Shown here one piece after another: positions 9,703-19,738 of a stretch of DNA of 64,000 nt. Source of the stretch: Pseudomonas tritici (GTDB lineage: Bacteria > Pseudomonadota > Gammaproteobacteria > Pseudomonadales > Pseudomonadaceae); contig NZ_CP077084.1 of NCBI RefSeq assembly GCF_014268275.3, positions 5,886,501 through 5,950,500 of the forward strand. The letters are read 5' to 3'. Both the position numbers and the translations under genes were made by a program. The stretch's first letter is position 1. Each line of letters starts with the position of its first letter. Below the pieces are notes generated by a model. The model was given only the letters and a program-made list of their open reading frames with translations, made no database searches and was not told the DNA's origin.

Positions 9703-11601
9703 ATGAGCCTATTAGAAGAAAACCAAGCCACCGACCTCGAACAGATGGTCGGCCTCACCCGCCGCCGCTTTATCGGCGCCGGCGCTTTGTGCGGTGCCGC
9801 GATGTTCCTGGGCGGCAACCTGCTGACCCGTAGCGCCCTGGCCGTCAACGCCGCCACCGCCAGCCCGCTGCTGGGTTTTACCAGCATCGCCGCCGCGACC
9901 AGCGACGCTATCACGTTGCCGCCGGGCTACAGCGCTTCGGTGTTGATCAGTTGGGGCCAGCCGCTGAGCAAGAGCGCGCCGGCGTTCGACCCGTCCGGCA
10001 ACGGCACGGCCAACGCTCAGGAACAGCAGTTCGGTGACAACAACGACGGCATGAGCCTGTTCGCCTTCCCCGGCGACGACAACCGCGCACTGATGGCGAT
10101 CAACAACGAATACACCAACTACCGCTACCTCTTTGCCCACGGCGGCGCGCCGCAATCGGCCGAAGATGTGCGCAAGGCGCAGGCCAGCGAAGGCGTGTCG
10201 GTGATCGAAGTGCGGCGCAAGGGTGACACCTGGCAGTTCGTCCAGGACTCACGCTACAACCGGCGCATCCACGGCAACTCGCCGATCCGCCTGAGCGGCC
10301 CCGCCGCCGGTCACGAATGGCTGAAAACCAGCGCCGACAAATCCGGCAAGAAAGCCCTTGGTACATTCCAGAACTGCGCCAACGGTAAAACCCCGTGGGG
10401 CACTTATCTGACCTGTGAAGAGAACTTCACCGACTGCTTTGGCAGCAGCAACCCACAGCAAACGTTTGATGCCGGGCAGAAACGCTACGGCGCCGTCGCC
10501 GCCAGCAAAGACATCAACTGGCACCAGCACGACCCGCGCTTTGACCTGGCCAAGAACCCCAACGAGCTCAATCGCCATGGCTGGGTCGTGGAAATCGACC
10601 CGTTCGACCCGCAATCCACCCCAGCCAAGCGCACCGCGCTGGGCCGCTTCAAACACGAGAACGCCGCCCTCGCTGAAACCCGCGACGGCCGCGCCGTGGT
10701 GTACATGGGCGACGACGAGCGCGGTGAGTTCATCTATAAGTTCGTCAGCCGCGACAAGATCAACCACAAAAACCCCAAGGCCAACAAAGACCTGCTCGAC
10801 CACGGCACCCTGTACGTGGCGATCTTCGACGCGGGCGACGGCAATGCCGACCACCCCAAAGGCAAGGGCCAGTGGGTCGAGCTGACCCATGGCAAAAACG
10901 GCATCGACGCCAGCAGCGGTTTCAACAGCCAGGCCGAAGTGCTGATCCACGCACGCCTCGCCGCCAGTGTGGTGAAAGCCACGCGCATGGACCGCCCGGA
11001 ATGGATCGTGGTCAGCCCCACCGATGGCCAGGTCTATTGCACCCTCACCAACAACGCCAAGCGCGGTGAAGACGGCCAGCCCGTCGGCGGCCCCAACCCC
11101 CGTGAGAAAAACGTCTACGGCCAGATCCTGCGCTGGAAAGCCGACGCCGATAACCACGCCAGCATGGCATTTACTTGGGACCTGTTTGTGGTGGCCGGCA
11201 ACCCTGGCGTTCACGCCGGCACGCCGAAGGGCGGTTCGTCGAATATCAACCCGCAAAATATGTTCAACAGCCCTGATGGCTTGGGTTTCGACAAGGCCGG
11301 GCGGCTGTGGATTCTGACCGATGGCGACTACAGCAACGCGGGTGATTTCGCGGGGATGGGCAATAACCAGATGCTCTGCGCTGACCCGACCACCGGGGAA
11401 ATCCGTCGTTTCATGGTTGGCCCTGTGGCCTGTGAAGTAACGGGCATCAGCTTCTCGCCGGATCAGAAAACGTTGTTTGTGGGGATTCAGCATCCGGGTG
11501 AGACCGGCGGCTCCACCTGGCCGGAGCACCTGCCGAATGGCAAGCCGCGTTCGTCAGTGATGGCGATTCGACGGGATGACGGCGGTATCGTCGGCGCCTG
11601 A
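9703..11601 (+). CDS. phoX: PhoX-family alkaline phosphatase (DUF839), Tat exported
   Basis: A 632-residue protein with a twin-arginine signal: TRRRFIGAG at residues 19-27, then a hydrophobic stretch to about residue 49. PhoX enzymes are periplasmic or secreted phosphomonoesterases with calcium and iron cofactors that supply phosphate when it is scarce. Family features seen are TCEENFTDCFG near 240, HGWVVEIDPFDP near 288, and the C-terminal SSNINPQNMFNSPDGLGFD and LTDGDY blocks. GGGAG precedes the ATG. A weak Pho-box-like pair of half-sites (CTGCAAC at 9642, TCGTCAC at 9653, offset 11) lies upstream, matching consensus at only 8 of 14 bases. A non-phosphatase DUF839 role cannot be excluded. 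Confidence 0.85.
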   Translation: MSLLEENQATDLEQMVGLTRRRFIGAGALCGAAMFLGGNLLTRSALAVNAATASPLLGFTSIAAATSDAITLPPGYSASVLISWGQPLSKSAPAFDPSGNGTANAQEQQFGDNNDGMSLFAFPGDDNRALMAINNEYTNYRYLFAHGGAPQSAEDVRKAQASEGVSVIEVRRKGDTWQFVQDSRYNRRIHGNSPIRLSGPAAGHEWLKTSADKSGKKALGTFQNCANGKTPWGTYLTCEENFTDCFGSSNPQQTFDAGQKRYGAVAASKDINWHQHDPRFDLAKNPNELNRHGWVVEIDPFDPQSTPAKRTALGRFKHENAALAETRDGRAVVYMGDDERGEFIYKFVSRDKINHKNPKANKDLLDHGTLYVAIFDAGDGNADHPKGKGQWVELTHGKNGIDASSGFNSQAEVLIHARLAASVVKATRMDRPEWIVVSPTDGQVYCTLTNNAKRGEDGQPVGGPNPREKNVYGQILRWKADADNHASMAFTWDLFVVAGNPGVHAGTPKGGSSNINPQNMFNSPDGLGFDKAGRLWILTDGDYSNAGDFAGMGNNQMLCADPTTGEIRRFMVGPVACEVTGISFSPDQKTLFVGIQHPGETGGSTWPEHLPNGKPRSSVMAIRRDDGGIVGA

Positions 11602-11610
11602 TAGGGCCTC

Positions 11611-11692
11611 ATCGCAGACAAGCCAGCTCCCACACTTGACCGCGTTGTCATGACTGACACGGACCAAATGTGGGAGCTGGCTTGCCTGCGAT
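11611..11692. repeat. REP pair, inverted
   Basis: ATCGCAGACAAGCCAGCTCC from 11611 and its near-perfect reverse complement ending at 11692, about 35 bases apart, between phoX and srkA. The pair could fold as a long hairpin at the phoX mRNA 3' end. Confidence 0.85.
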
Positions 11693-11779
11693 GGCGTCTG
11701 CACTGCCGCCCCCTATCTCAAGCCGTGTGCGTTACCATACCCGGCCGGACGCGGCGACCTGCTGCGCGCAGGAGTTCGC

Positions 11780-12754
11780 ATGGCCCATCCGTTTGAAACA
11801 CTCACCCCCGACCTGGTGCTCGACGCTGTCGAAAGTATCGGCTTCCTCAGCGATGCGCGCATTCTCGCGCTCAACAGCTACGAAAACCGCGTCTACCAAG
11901 TGGGCATCGAAGACTCAGAACCGTTGATCGCCAAGTTCTATCGCCCACAGCGTTGGACGAACGAGGCGATCCTTGAAGAACACCGTTTCACCTTCGAACT
12001 GGCCGAATGCGAAGTGCCGGTGGTGGCACCACTGATCCACAATGGCGAAAGCCTGTTCGAACACGCCGGTTTCCGCTTCACCTTGTTCCCACGCCGTGGC
12101 GGCCGTGCGCCGGAGCCAGGCAATCTGGATCAGCTGTATCGCCTTGGGCAACTGCTTGGCCGTTTGCATGCGGTGGGTTCCACCCGCCCGTTCGAACACC
12201 GTGAAGCCTTGGGCGTGAAGAACTTCGGTCACGATTCCCTCACCACGCTGTTGGAAGGCAACTTCATTCCCAAGAGCCTGCTGCCGGCCTACGAGTCCGT
12301 GGCCCGCGACCTGCTCAAACGCGTGGAAGAGGTGTACACGGCCACGCCGCACAAGAACATCCGCATGCACGGCGATTGCCATCCCGGCAACATGATGTGC
12401 CGTGACGAGATGTTCCATATTGTCGACCTGGATGACTGCCGCATGGGCCCGGCGGTGCAGGACCTGTGGATGATGCTCGCCGGAGACCGTCAGGAATGTC
12501 TGGGACAGTTGTCGGAATTGATGGACGGCTATCAGGAATTCCATGACTTCGATCCGCGCGAACTGGCGTTGATCGAACCGTTGCGCGCCCTGCGCCTGAT
12601 GCACTACAGCGCCTGGCTGGCACGGCGCTGGGATGACCCGGCGTTTCCCCACAGTTTTCCTTGGTTTGGCAGTGAGCGCTATTGGGGCGACCAGGTGCTG
12701 GCATTGCGCGAACAACTCTCGGCCCTGAACGAAGAACCCCTGAAACTCTTCTGA
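11780..12754 (+). CDS. srkA: Stress response kinase A (YihE/SrkA)
   Basis: A 324-residue kinase of the aminoglycoside-phosphotransferase fold. E. coli SrkA phosphorylates Ser/Thr in proteins and counters stress-induced death. The catalytic loop MHGDCHPGN has Asp199, His201 and Asn204; the metal-binding segment is IVDLDDC (Asp216/218); a lysine at 52 (IAKFYRP) fits the ATP-binding lysine. AGGAG is 6 bases before the ATG. It stands alone between REP-like elements. Protein targets in Pseudomonas are unknown. Confidence 0.9.
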   Translation: MAHPFETLTPDLVLDAVESIGFLSDARILALNSYENRVYQVGIEDSEPLIAKFYRPQRWTNEAILEEHRFTFELAECEVPVVAPLIHNGESLFEHAGFRFTLFPRRGGRAPEPGNLDQLYRLGQLLGRLHAVGSTRPFEHREALGVKNFGHDSLTTLLEGNFIPKSLLPAYESVARDLLKRVEEVYTATPHKNIRMHGDCHPGNMMCRDEMFHIVDLDDCRMGPAVQDLWMMLAGDRQECLGQLSELMDGYQEFHDFDPRELALIEPLRALRLMHYSAWLARRWDDPAFPHSFPWFGSERYWGDQVLALREQLSALNEEPLKLF

Positions 12755-12761
12755 CGGCTTC

Positions 12762-12786
12762 TCTGTGGGAGCCGGGCTCCCACAGA
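12762..12786. terminator. Perfect palindrome after srkA (collapsed REP)
   Basis: A 12-bp perfect inverted repeat (TCTGTGGGAGCC and its complement) around a single G, 7 bases after the srkA stop. The arm is the outer part of a REP core, so it looks like a REP pair that lost its middle. There is no T-run, so termination is uncertain; it may protect the mRNA end. Confidence 0.55.
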
Positions 12787-12856
12787 AAGCAGATCCCAAT
12801 GCCTGAGAAATATCCCTACAATTGCGCTTTGTTAGCTGCCTAAGCAAGGATTCCGC

Positions 12857-13741
12857 ATGCAAGCCGCCAACCCCCGCAAGGGATACATTCTAGGCCTGAG
12901 CGCCTATGTCATCTGGGGTCTGTTCCCGCTCTACTTCAAAGCCATCGCCAGCGTACCCGCCGCCGAGATCATCGTGCACCGCGTGCTGTGGTCAGCGCTG
13001 TTCGGCGGTTTGCTGCTGATGGTGTGGAAACACCCCGGCTGGTTCCGCGAACTGCGTGACAACCCCAAGCGCCTGGCGATCCTGGCCCTCAGCGGTTCGC
13101 TGATTGCGGCCAACTGGCTGACGTATGTGTGGTCGGTGAATACGGGGCGCATGCTGGAAGCGAGCCTGGGTTACTACATCAACCCGCTGGTCAATGTGCT
13201 GCTGGGCATGCTGATCCTGGGTGAACGCCTGCGCCGTCTGCAATGGGTCGCCGTCGGGCTGGCTGCAGCGGGTGTGGCGCAACAGGTGTGGCAGGTGGGC
13301 AGCTTGCCGTGGGTGTCGCTGGTGCTGGCGTTAACCTTTGGCTTTTACGGATTGATCCGTAAACAGGCGCCGGTGAAAGCATTGCCGGGGCTGGTGGTAG
13401 AAACCTGGATGCTGGTGCCCATTGCTCTCGCATGGCTGCTGTTCAACCCAACGGCCCACAGTGCGCAGCTGGCGTTTTGGAGCACCTCAGAAGCCTGGTG
13501 GCTGGTAGCTGCGGGCCCGGTGACGCTGATCCCGCTGGTGTGTTTCAACGCCGCCGCACGGCATTTGCCTTACACCGCGCTGGGCTTCCTGCAGTATGTG
13601 GCGCCGACGCTGGTGCTGCTGGAAGCCGTGCTGCTGTTCGGCGAACACCTGGCGCCGAGCACGTTGACTGCCTTCGCCTTCATCTGGGCGGGCCTGGTGG
13701 TGTACAGCGTGGATATCTGGCTGAGCGTGCGCAAACGCTGA
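12857..13741 (+). CDS. rarD: RarD-type EamA transporter
   Basis: A 294-residue inner-membrane protein with ten predicted segments in two EamA repeats, the RarD branch of the drug/metabolite transporter superfamily. It begins KGYILGLSAYVIWGLFPLYF, typical of RarD. The motif EIIVHRVLWSALFGG (residues 36-50) ends the first helix pair. E. coli RarD was first linked to chloramphenicol sensitivity, but the natural substrate is not established. AAGGA precedes the ATG with normal spacing. Convergent with gcvR. Confidence 0.9.
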   Translation: MQAANPRKGYILGLSAYVIWGLFPLYFKAIASVPAAEIIVHRVLWSALFGGLLLMVWKHPGWFRELRDNPKRLAILALSGSLIAANWLTYVWSVNTGRMLEASLGYYINPLVNVLLGMLILGERLRRLQWVAVGLAAAGVAQQVWQVGSLPWVSLVLALTFGFYGLIRKQAPVKALPGLVVETWMLVPIALAWLLFNPTAHSAQLAFWSTSEAWWLVAAGPVTLIPLVCFNAAARHLPYTALGFLQYVAPTLVLLEAVLLFGEHLAPSTLTAFAFIWAGLVVYSVDIWLSVRKR

Positions 13742-13804
13742 TCAAATAACGTACAAACCTCTGCAAGGCACGGTCGGCGTGACTTGCAGACACCCATCCC
13801 AAGG

Positions 13805-13925
13805 TTATCCACAACCTGATCCCCGCCATTTGTGCACAACCCCTTGAAACTGCTCGTTTTTTACTCAGTTTACGGAGAAGCCCGGCCGGTCTGGCCTGGC
13901 GCCGGGTCTCTACAGGTTATCCACA
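13805..13925. other. Two DnaA-box 9-mers in the rarD-gcvR gap
   Basis: Perfect TTATCCACA at 13805-13813 and 13917-13925 in the 223-base convergent gap. A third copy on the other strand (14274-14282) lies inside gcvR. No other feature is visible in the gap. Confidence 0.6.
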
Positions 13926-13964
13926 GGCCCATGCAAGATTTCCATGCATAACCTCGTGGAAAGA

Positions 13965-14477
13965 TTATTCCTCGTGGTGCAGCTCCACCATCAGGTCATC
14001 CGCCAGGGTTTCCAGGGATAACTGCAATACATCCAGGGATAATGCTGTCGGCACCTGCAACAGCGCCTCGGCAGTGAACAACGGGTCACCGCTCATGGGA
14101 GCCGGGCGAACGTCAGTGCTCAGACTCGCCAGGTTGACCCCCTGCTGGCTCAGCAGCGCCGTGATCTCGCGCACGATGCCCGAACGGTCGTTACCCACCA
14201 GCGTCATCACAATCGATTTGGATGCTGAAGCCTGGCCAGTGCTGCCCTCACCCACCAGCACGCGAATGCCGTGTGTGGATAAATCCTCGAGCGCGCCCAC
14301 CAATGCCTGACGGCTCTCCGCCGGCACACTGACTCGCAGGATCCCGGCAAACTGCCCGGCCATGTGCGCCATGCGGCTTTCGAGCCAGTTGCCGCCGTGG
14401 GCGGCGATGTTCTGCGCAATGCGTTCAACCAGCCCGGGTTTGTCGGCGGCGATAATTGTGAGTACAAGATGGTCCAT
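13965..14477 (-). CDS. gcvR: Glycine cleavage system regulator GcvR-like (ACT domains)
   Basis: A 170-residue cytoplasmic protein with two tandem ACT domains (about residues 3-75 and 88-165). The first begins DHLVLTIIAADKPGLVERIA and the second VMTLVGNDRSGIVREITALL. E. coli GcvR binds glycine and holds the activator GcvA in its repressing form. No DNA-binding domain is present. A good Shine-Dalgarno, AGAGGG, lies 8 bases upstream. It is divergent from glcB. Glycine sensing would connect to the betaine-to-glycine pathway at 34-61 kb, but that link is inference. Confidence 0.85.
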   Translation of the reverse strand: MDHLVLTIIAADKPGLVERIAQNIAAHGGNWLESRMAHMAGQFAGILRVSVPAESRQALVGALEDLSTHGIRVLVGEGSTGQASASKSIVMTLVGNDRSGIVREITALLSQQGVNLASLSTDVRPAPMSGDPLFTAEALLQVPTALSLDVLQLSLETLADDLMVELHHEE

Positions 14478-14650
14478 GGCAAAGCCCTCTGGAATTCAAT
14501 CTACAAGGTGGACCCGGAAGCCCTTGAAAACAAATCGTGTACCATTTTTATATTTATCTGGAACAATCCAATAGTTTTTTGAGAACATCCGATTCTCCGC
14601 TGTGACCGTACGACCAAAGTGGGTCGCTAAACGACGTATTTAGTCTAATT

Positions 14651-14678
14651 TTCACAACCGCAAGTCATCATGTAGTAT
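14651..14678 (+). promoter_or_regulatory. Possible promoter of glcB
   Basis: TTCACA (14651), 16 bases, TAGTAT (14673): five of six and four of six matches to sigma-70 elements, about 70 bases before the glcB ATG. No operator could be named. Confidence 0.3.
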
Positions 14679-14744
14679 GCCCAACCGTGCACTACATAAT
14701 GAAAATCTGAAAAAGCGCATTAGCTCCGCAGAGTGAGGCAAGCA

Positions 14745-16922
14745 ATGACTGAACACGTTCAAGTCGGTGGCCTGCAGGTCGCCAAAGTCCTGTTCGACTT
14801 CGTGAACAACGAAGCCATTCCCGGTACGGGCATCACTGCCGACCAGTTCTGGGCCGGTGCCGACAAGGTCATCCATGACCTGGCACCGAAGAACAAAGCC
14901 CTACTCGCCAAACGCGACGATTTCCAGGCGCGCATCGATACCTGGCACCAGACCCACGCCGGCCAGGCTCACGACCCGGTGGCCTACAAAGCCTTCCTGC
15001 AAGACATCGGATACCTGCTGCCAGAAGCTGCAGACTTCCAGGCCACAACCCAAAACGTCGATGACGAAATCGCCCGCATGGCCGGCCCGCAGTTGGTCGT
15101 GCCGGTGATGAACGCGCGCTTCGCACTAAACGCCTCGAATGCGCGCTGGGGTTCGTTGTATGACGCGCTGTATGGCACCGACGCCATCAGTGAAGCCGAT
15201 GGCGCCGAGAAGGGCCAGGGCTACAACAAAGTGCGCGGCGACAAGGTCATCGCCTTCGCCCGCGCTTTCCTCGATGAGGCCGCCCCGCTCAGCGCCGGCA
15301 GCCACGCCGAGTCCACCGGCTACAAGATTGCCGATGGCAAGCTGATCGTCAGCCTCAAGGGCGGCAGCAACAGCGGCCTGCGTGACGACGCGCAGTTGGT
15401 CGGTTTCCAGGGCCCTGCGGCCGAGCCGATTGCGATCCTGCTGAAACACAACGGCCTGCACTTCGAAATCCAGATCGACGCCAGCACCCCGGTCGGCCAG
15501 ACCGATGCCGCCGGCGTCAAAGACGTGCTGATGGAAGCCGCGCTGACCACCATCATGGACTGCGAAGACTCCGTTGCCGCCGTCGATGCCGATGACAAAG
15601 TGGTGATCTACCGTAACTGGCTCGGCCTGATGAAGGGCGACCTGGCCGAAGAAGTGGCCAAGGGCGGCAAGACCTTTACCCGCACCATGAACGCCGACCG
15701 CGTCTACACCGGCGTGGATGGCCAAGACGTGACCCTGCACGGCCGTTCGCTGTTGTTCGTGCGCAACGTGGGTCACCTGATGACCATCGACGCGATCCTC
15801 GACAAAGACGGCAACGAAGTGCCGGAAGGCATTCTTGACGGCCTGCTCACCAGCCTCGCGGCGATCCACAGCCTCAACGGCAACAGCAGCCGCAAGAACA
15901 GCCGCACCGGTTCCGTCTACATCGTTAAACCGAAAATGCACGGCCCCGAAGAAGCGGCGTTCACCAACGAGCTGTTCGGGCGCATCGAAGACGTGCTGAA
16001 CCTGCCGCGCAACACGCTGAAAGTCGGGATCATGGACGAGGAACGCCGCACCACGGTCAACCTCAAGGCCTGTATCAAGGCGGCCAGCGAGCGTGTGGTG
16101 TTTATCAACACCGGCTTCCTCGACCGTACCGGCGATGAAATCCACACCTCCATGGAAGCCGGCGCGATGGTGCGCAAGGCCGCGATGAAGGCGGAAAAAT
16201 GGATCGGCGCCTACGAGAACTGGAACGTCGATATCGGCCTGAGCACCGGCCTGCAAGGTCGCGCGCAGATCGGTAAAGGCATGTGGGCCATGCCCGACCT
16301 GATGGCCGCGATGCTCGAACAGAAAATCGCCCACCCACTGGCCGGTGCCAACACTGCCTGGGTGCCGTCGCCAACGGCAGCCGCATTGCACGCGTTGCAC
16401 TACCACAAGGTCGACGTTTTCGCCCGCCAGGCCGAGCTGGCCAAGCGCGAGCGCGCCTCGGTGGACGACATCCTGACGATTCCTCTGGCCAGCAATACCG
16501 ATTGGTCCGACGAAGAAATCCGCAACGAGCTGGACAACAATGCCCAAGGCATCCTTGGCTATGTCGTGCGCTGGATCGACCAGGGCGTCGGCTGCTCGAA
16601 AGTGCCGGACATCAACGATGTGGGCCTGATGGAAGACCGCGCCACCCTGCGCATCTCCAGCCAGCACATCGCTAACTGGCTGCGCCACGGCATCGTCACT
16701 CAGGATCAGGTGATGGAAAGCCTCAAGCGCATGGCGCCGGTGGTGGACCGTCAGAATGCGGGGGACAAGTTGTACCGTCCGTTGGCGCCGGATTTCGATA
16801 GCAATATCGCGTTCCAGGCGGCGGTGGAGTTGGTGGTTGAAGGGACCAAGCAGCCAAATGGGTATACCGAGCCGGTGTTGCATCGTCGGCGGCGGGAGTT
16901 CAAGGCCAGGAATGGTCTGTAA
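14745..16922 (+). CDS. glcB: Malate synthase G
   Basis: A 725-residue cytoplasmic enzyme that condenses glyoxylate with acetyl-CoA to malate, used for growth on acetate, fatty acids and glycolate. The start at 14745 ([12 protein letters not shown]) has GAGG 7 bases upstream, so a nearby in-frame ATG 12 bases earlier is not used. The length matches the monomeric G isoform rather than the approximately 530-residue A form. Motifs seen include [20 protein letters not shown] (the magnesium-binding Glu/Asp region, near residue 270) and [18 protein letters not shown] near 430. The glycolate oxidase genes that often accompany glcB are not here. A terminator follows. Confidence 0.97.
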   Translation: MTEHVQVGGLQVAKVLFDFVNNEAIPGTGITADQFWAGADKVIHDLAPKNKALLAKRDDFQARIDTWHQTHAGQAHDPVAYKAFLQDIGYLLPEAADFQATTQNVDDEIARMAGPQLVVPVMNARFALNASNARWGSLYDALYGTDAISEADGAEKGQGYNKVRGDKVIAFARAFLDEAAPLSAGSHAESTGYKIADGKLIVSLKGGSNSGLRDDAQLVGFQGPAAEPIAILLKHNGLHFEIQIDASTPVGQTDAAGVKDVLMEAALTTIMDCEDSVAAVDADDKVVIYRNWLGLMKGDLAEEVAKGGKTFTRTMNADRVYTGVDGQDVTLHGRSLLFVRNVGHLMTIDAILDKDGNEVPEGILDGLLTSLAAIHSLNGNSSRKNSRTGSVYIVKPKMHGPEEAAFTNELFGRIEDVLNLPRNTLKVGIMDEERRTTVNLKACIKAASERVVFINTGFLDRTGDEIHTSMEAGAMVRKAAMKAEKWIGAYENWNVDIGLSTGLQGRAQIGKGMWAMPDLMAAMLEQKIAHPLAGANTAWVPSPTAAALHALHYHKVDVFARQAELAKRERASVDDILTIPLASNTDWSDEEIRNELDNNAQGILGYVVRWIDQGVGCSKVPDINDVGLMEDRATLRISSQHIANWLRHGIVTQDQVMESLKRMAPVVDRQNAGDKLYRPLAPDFDSNIAFQAAVELVVEGTKQPNGYTEPVLHRRRREFKARNGL

Positions 16923-16937
16923 TTAATCGCGGATATG

Positions 16938-16969
16938 AAAAGCCTTGGTCGTAAGATCAGGGCTTTTTT
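16938..16969 (+). terminator. Terminator of glcB
   Basis: AAAAGCC (16938-16944) pairs with GGCTTTTTT (16961-16969) across an imperfect stem, ending in a T-run, 16 bases after the glcB stop. Confidence 0.75.
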
Positions 16970-17123
16970 CAAAACGGCCAAATCAATAATGGCTCAGTAC
17001 TCATGACAAACTCCTGTTCATAGGGTTTCGAGGCACGGTCATCACACAATGCTCTCCAGACCACTGAACAAAAATTCCCTCTTAACGCCTACGGTCATAA
17101 ATGACAGTCTCGACCAACGGTCC

Positions 17124-17591
17124 CTACTGCCCCATCCCCAACTCCCGCTTCACTAATTTCGCCAACTTCACGCTATCAATCGGCTTCAGCAAAAAGTCCA
17201 CCACACTCAAATGCATCGCATCGATCACATCCGGCGCTTCCGCGTCCCCCGACATGATGATGATCGGCAAAGCCGCGCGAGTGGATTCGCGTACCTGCCT
17301 GATCAGCTCCAGGCCGCTGCTCGGCTGCATGCGCAGATCGGTGATCAACAATCCAATGGAGCTGCTGGACTTCAATAAATCCCACGCCGCCTCACCACTG
17401 TCGGCAGTCATGCAGCGAATACCGTCCAGCCCCAGGATCTCCGCCAACAATTCACGCGCGTCCTTGTCGTCGTCAACAATCAAAACGCGTTGTGGCGGTA
17501 AATCAGGCTCCAGCATCACGGCGCTCAGCGCCTCGCGCTCGGCATCGCTTAAAATATCGTGGTCGGACATACGGTTCTCAGCAGTTCTCAT
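17124..17591 (-). CDS. Receiver-only response regulator
   Basis: A 155-residue CheY-like protein with a 30-residue N-terminal extension and no output domain. The acidic pocket is Asp40-42 (LIVDDDKD), the phospho-acceptor is Asp85 (LLITDLRM) and the switch lysine is Lys136 (FLLKPID). The start at 17591 is chosen for the strong GGAGG just upstream; a second ATG 21 bases in lacks one. No histidine kinase is adjacent. It is divergent from a cNMP/CBS/DUF294 protein with a shared 220-base promoter region. It may act by phosphotransfer or by protein contact; partner unknown. Confidence 0.9.
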   Translation of the reverse strand: MRTAENRMSDHDILSDAEREALSAVMLEPDLPPQRVLIVDDDKDARELLAEILGLDGIRCMTADSGEAAWDLLKSSSSIGLLITDLRMQPSSGLELIRQVRESTRAALPIIIMSGDAEAPDVIDAMHLSVVDFLLKPIDSVKLAKLVKRELGMGQ

Positions 17592-17815
17592 CAATCCCCT
17601 CCGCTCAGACGTCAGACATCACAGGAGGGTCGAACAATGTGCACTTCGTCGGAAAGTTTGACTAGTGGGCGTTCTACGGGGTTTGGACGATAGTCATGTA
17701 AGGTTTTTCCCTAGGTTTGTGCGGTCTGTATCGACCTAGACTTACGTCCAATGGGCACCCGCCGCGCGGGAGTCGACCATGAGGGACGATAACGACAAAA
17801 AACGCGGCCACTGTT

Positions 17816-19738
17816 ATGAGTAAAGCTGATGCCTTCGCCCAGGCGGGGAAAACTGCTGTGTTGCAGAACATTCACGGCACCCTGCAGTTCTTGCAACGCT
17901 TTCCGCCCTTCAACCAGATGGAAAACGCACACCTGGCGTTTTTGGTGGAACAGTGCCAGCTGCGCTTTTACGGCCCCGGCGACAGCATCCTTAAACCGTC
18001 GGGCGGGCCGGTTGAACATTTTTATATCGTCAAGCAGGGCAGGGTCGTGGGTGAGCGCCCGGACAGCGCAGAAACCACTTTTGAAATCGCGACGGGCGAG
18101 TGCTTTCCCCTCGCGGCACTGTTAGGTGAACGGGCAACCCGCACCGAGCACAAGGCGGCCGAAGACACCTTCTGCCTGCAACTGAACAAACCGGCGTTTA
18201 TCAAACTGTTCGCGCTTTCCAGCCCGTTTCGCGACTTCGCCCTGCGTGGCGTCAGCAGCCTGTTGGACACGGTTAATCAACAGGTTCAACAAAAAGCCGT
18301 GGAAACCCTCGGCACTCAATACTCACTGAACACCCGCCTCGGCGAATTGGCCATGCGCCACCCTGTGATGTGCAGCCCAACCACGCCGCTGCGCGAGGCG
18401 GTGACGCTGATGCACGAACAACAGGTGGGCAGCATTGTGATCGTCGATGAGGGCCAGGCGCCCCTGGGAATTTTCACCCTGCGCGACCTGCGCCAAGTGG
18501 TGGCCGATGGCACCAGCGACTTCACCCAGGGCATCGAAGGCCACATGACCCAGGCGCCCTTCTTCTTGACCCCGGACCACAGCGCCTTCGACGCCGCCAT
18601 CGCCATGACCGAACGGCATATCGCCCACGTGTGCCTGGTCAAAGACCAACGCCTGTGTGGCGTGGTGTCCGAGCGCGATCTGTTTTCCCTGCAACGGGTG
18701 GACCTGGTGCACCTGGCGCGCACCATCCGTAACGCGCCACGCGTGGAAAACCTGGTGGCGATTCGCGGCGAGATCGGCCAGTTGGTCGAACGCATGCTGG
18801 CCCATGGCGCGTCGTCTACCCAGATCACCCACATCATTACGCTGCTTAACGATCACACCGTATGCCGGGTGATCGAACTCACGCTGGCTGAAAAAGGCGA
18901 CCCCGGCGTGCCATTCAGTTGGTTGTGTTTTGGCAGCGAAGGTCGTCGCGAGCAGACGCTGTACACCGACCAGGACAACGGCATTCTGTTCGATGCCAAG
19001 GACACCGCCGAAGCGGCGCAGATCCGTGGATTGCTGTTGCCGCTGGCACAGCAGATCAACCAGAGCCTGGCGTTGTGCGGGTTCAGCCTGTGCAAGGGCA
19101 ACATCATGGCCGGCAATCCAGAGCTTTGCCTGTCGCGGGCGGAATGGGCGCGGCGGTTTGCAGCCTTCATTCGCGAGGCGACGCCGGAGAACCTGCTGGG
19201 CTCCAGCATTTATTTCGACCTGCGCGTGGTGTGGGGTGATGAGCGCGGTTGCGAGCAATTGCGCCAGGGCATTCTTGACCAGGTCGCGGATAACCGCTTG
19301 TTTCAACGCATGCTGGCTGAGAACGCGTTGCGCCAGCGGCCGCCTGTGGGACGTTTCCGCGAGTTTGTGCTGACGCGTAAAGGCGGCGAAAAAGCCACCC
19401 TCGACCTCAAGGTGCAAGGCCTGACGCCGTTTGTCGACGGCGCGCGCCTGCTGGCCCTGGCCAACGGCATCCACGCCAATAACACCCTGGAGCGCTTGCG
19501 CCAACTGGTGGTCAAGGAAGTGATCGAGCCCCTGGACGGCGCCGCCTATGAAGAGGCCTACCACTTCATCCAGCAAACCCGCATGCAGCAGCACCAACTG
19601 CAAACCCGCGAGAACCAGCCGTACTCCAACCGCGTCGACCCGGACAGCCTCAACCACCTGGACCGGCGCATCCTGCGTGAGTCCTTGCGCCAGGCTCAAC
19701 GCCTGCAAAGCAGCCTGACATTGCGGTATCAGCTGTGA
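17816..19738 (+). CDS. cNMP-binding/CBS/DUF294 nucleotidyltransferase-like protein
   Basis: A 640-residue multi-domain signalling protein. In order: a cyclic-nucleotide-binding domain (about 25-135), two CBS domains (about 175-295) beginning MRHPVMCSPTTPLREAVTLM, a DUF294 nucleotidyltransferase domain with GSEGRREQTLYTDQDNG near residue 373, and a C-terminal substrate-binding domain. The GSxGR-E and DxD-like motifs resemble GlnD-type nucleotidyltransferases, so it may modify a protein or nucleotide in response to cAMP and adenine nucleotides. The exonuclease gene follows with overlapping codons. In PAO1 the same pair (PA3232-PA3233, from memory) sits beside the acetate permease genes, which are absent here. 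No experimental function is known to me. Confidence 0.9.
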   Translation: MSKADAFAQAGKTAVLQNIHGTLQFLQRFPPFNQMENAHLAFLVEQCQLRFYGPGDSILKPSGGPVEHFYIVKQGRVVGERPDSAETTFEIATGECFPLAALLGERATRTEHKAAEDTFCLQLNKPAFIKLFALSSPFRDFALRGVSSLLDTVNQQVQQKAVETLGTQYSLNTRLGELAMRHPVMCSPTTPLREAVTLMHEQQVGSIVIVDEGQAPLGIFTLRDLRQVVADGTSDFTQGIEGHMTQAPFFLTPDHSAFDAAIAMTERHIAHVCLVKDQRLCGVVSERDLFSLQRVDLVHLARTIRNAPRVENLVAIRGEIGQLVERMLAHGASSTQITHIITLLNDHTVCRVIELTLAEKGDPGVPFSWLCFGSEGRREQTLYTDQDNGILFDAKDTAEAAQIRGLLLPLAQQINQSLALCGFSLCKGNIMAGNPELCLSRAEWARRFAAFIREATPENLLGSSIYFDLRVVWGDERGCEQLRQGILDQVADNRLFQRMLAENALRQRPPVGRFREFVLTRKGGEKATLDLKVQGLTPFVDGARLLALANGIHANNTLERLRQLVVKEVIEPLDGAAYEEAYHFIQQTRMQQHQLQTRENQPYSNRVDPDSLNHLDRRILRESLRQAQRLQSSLTLRYQL

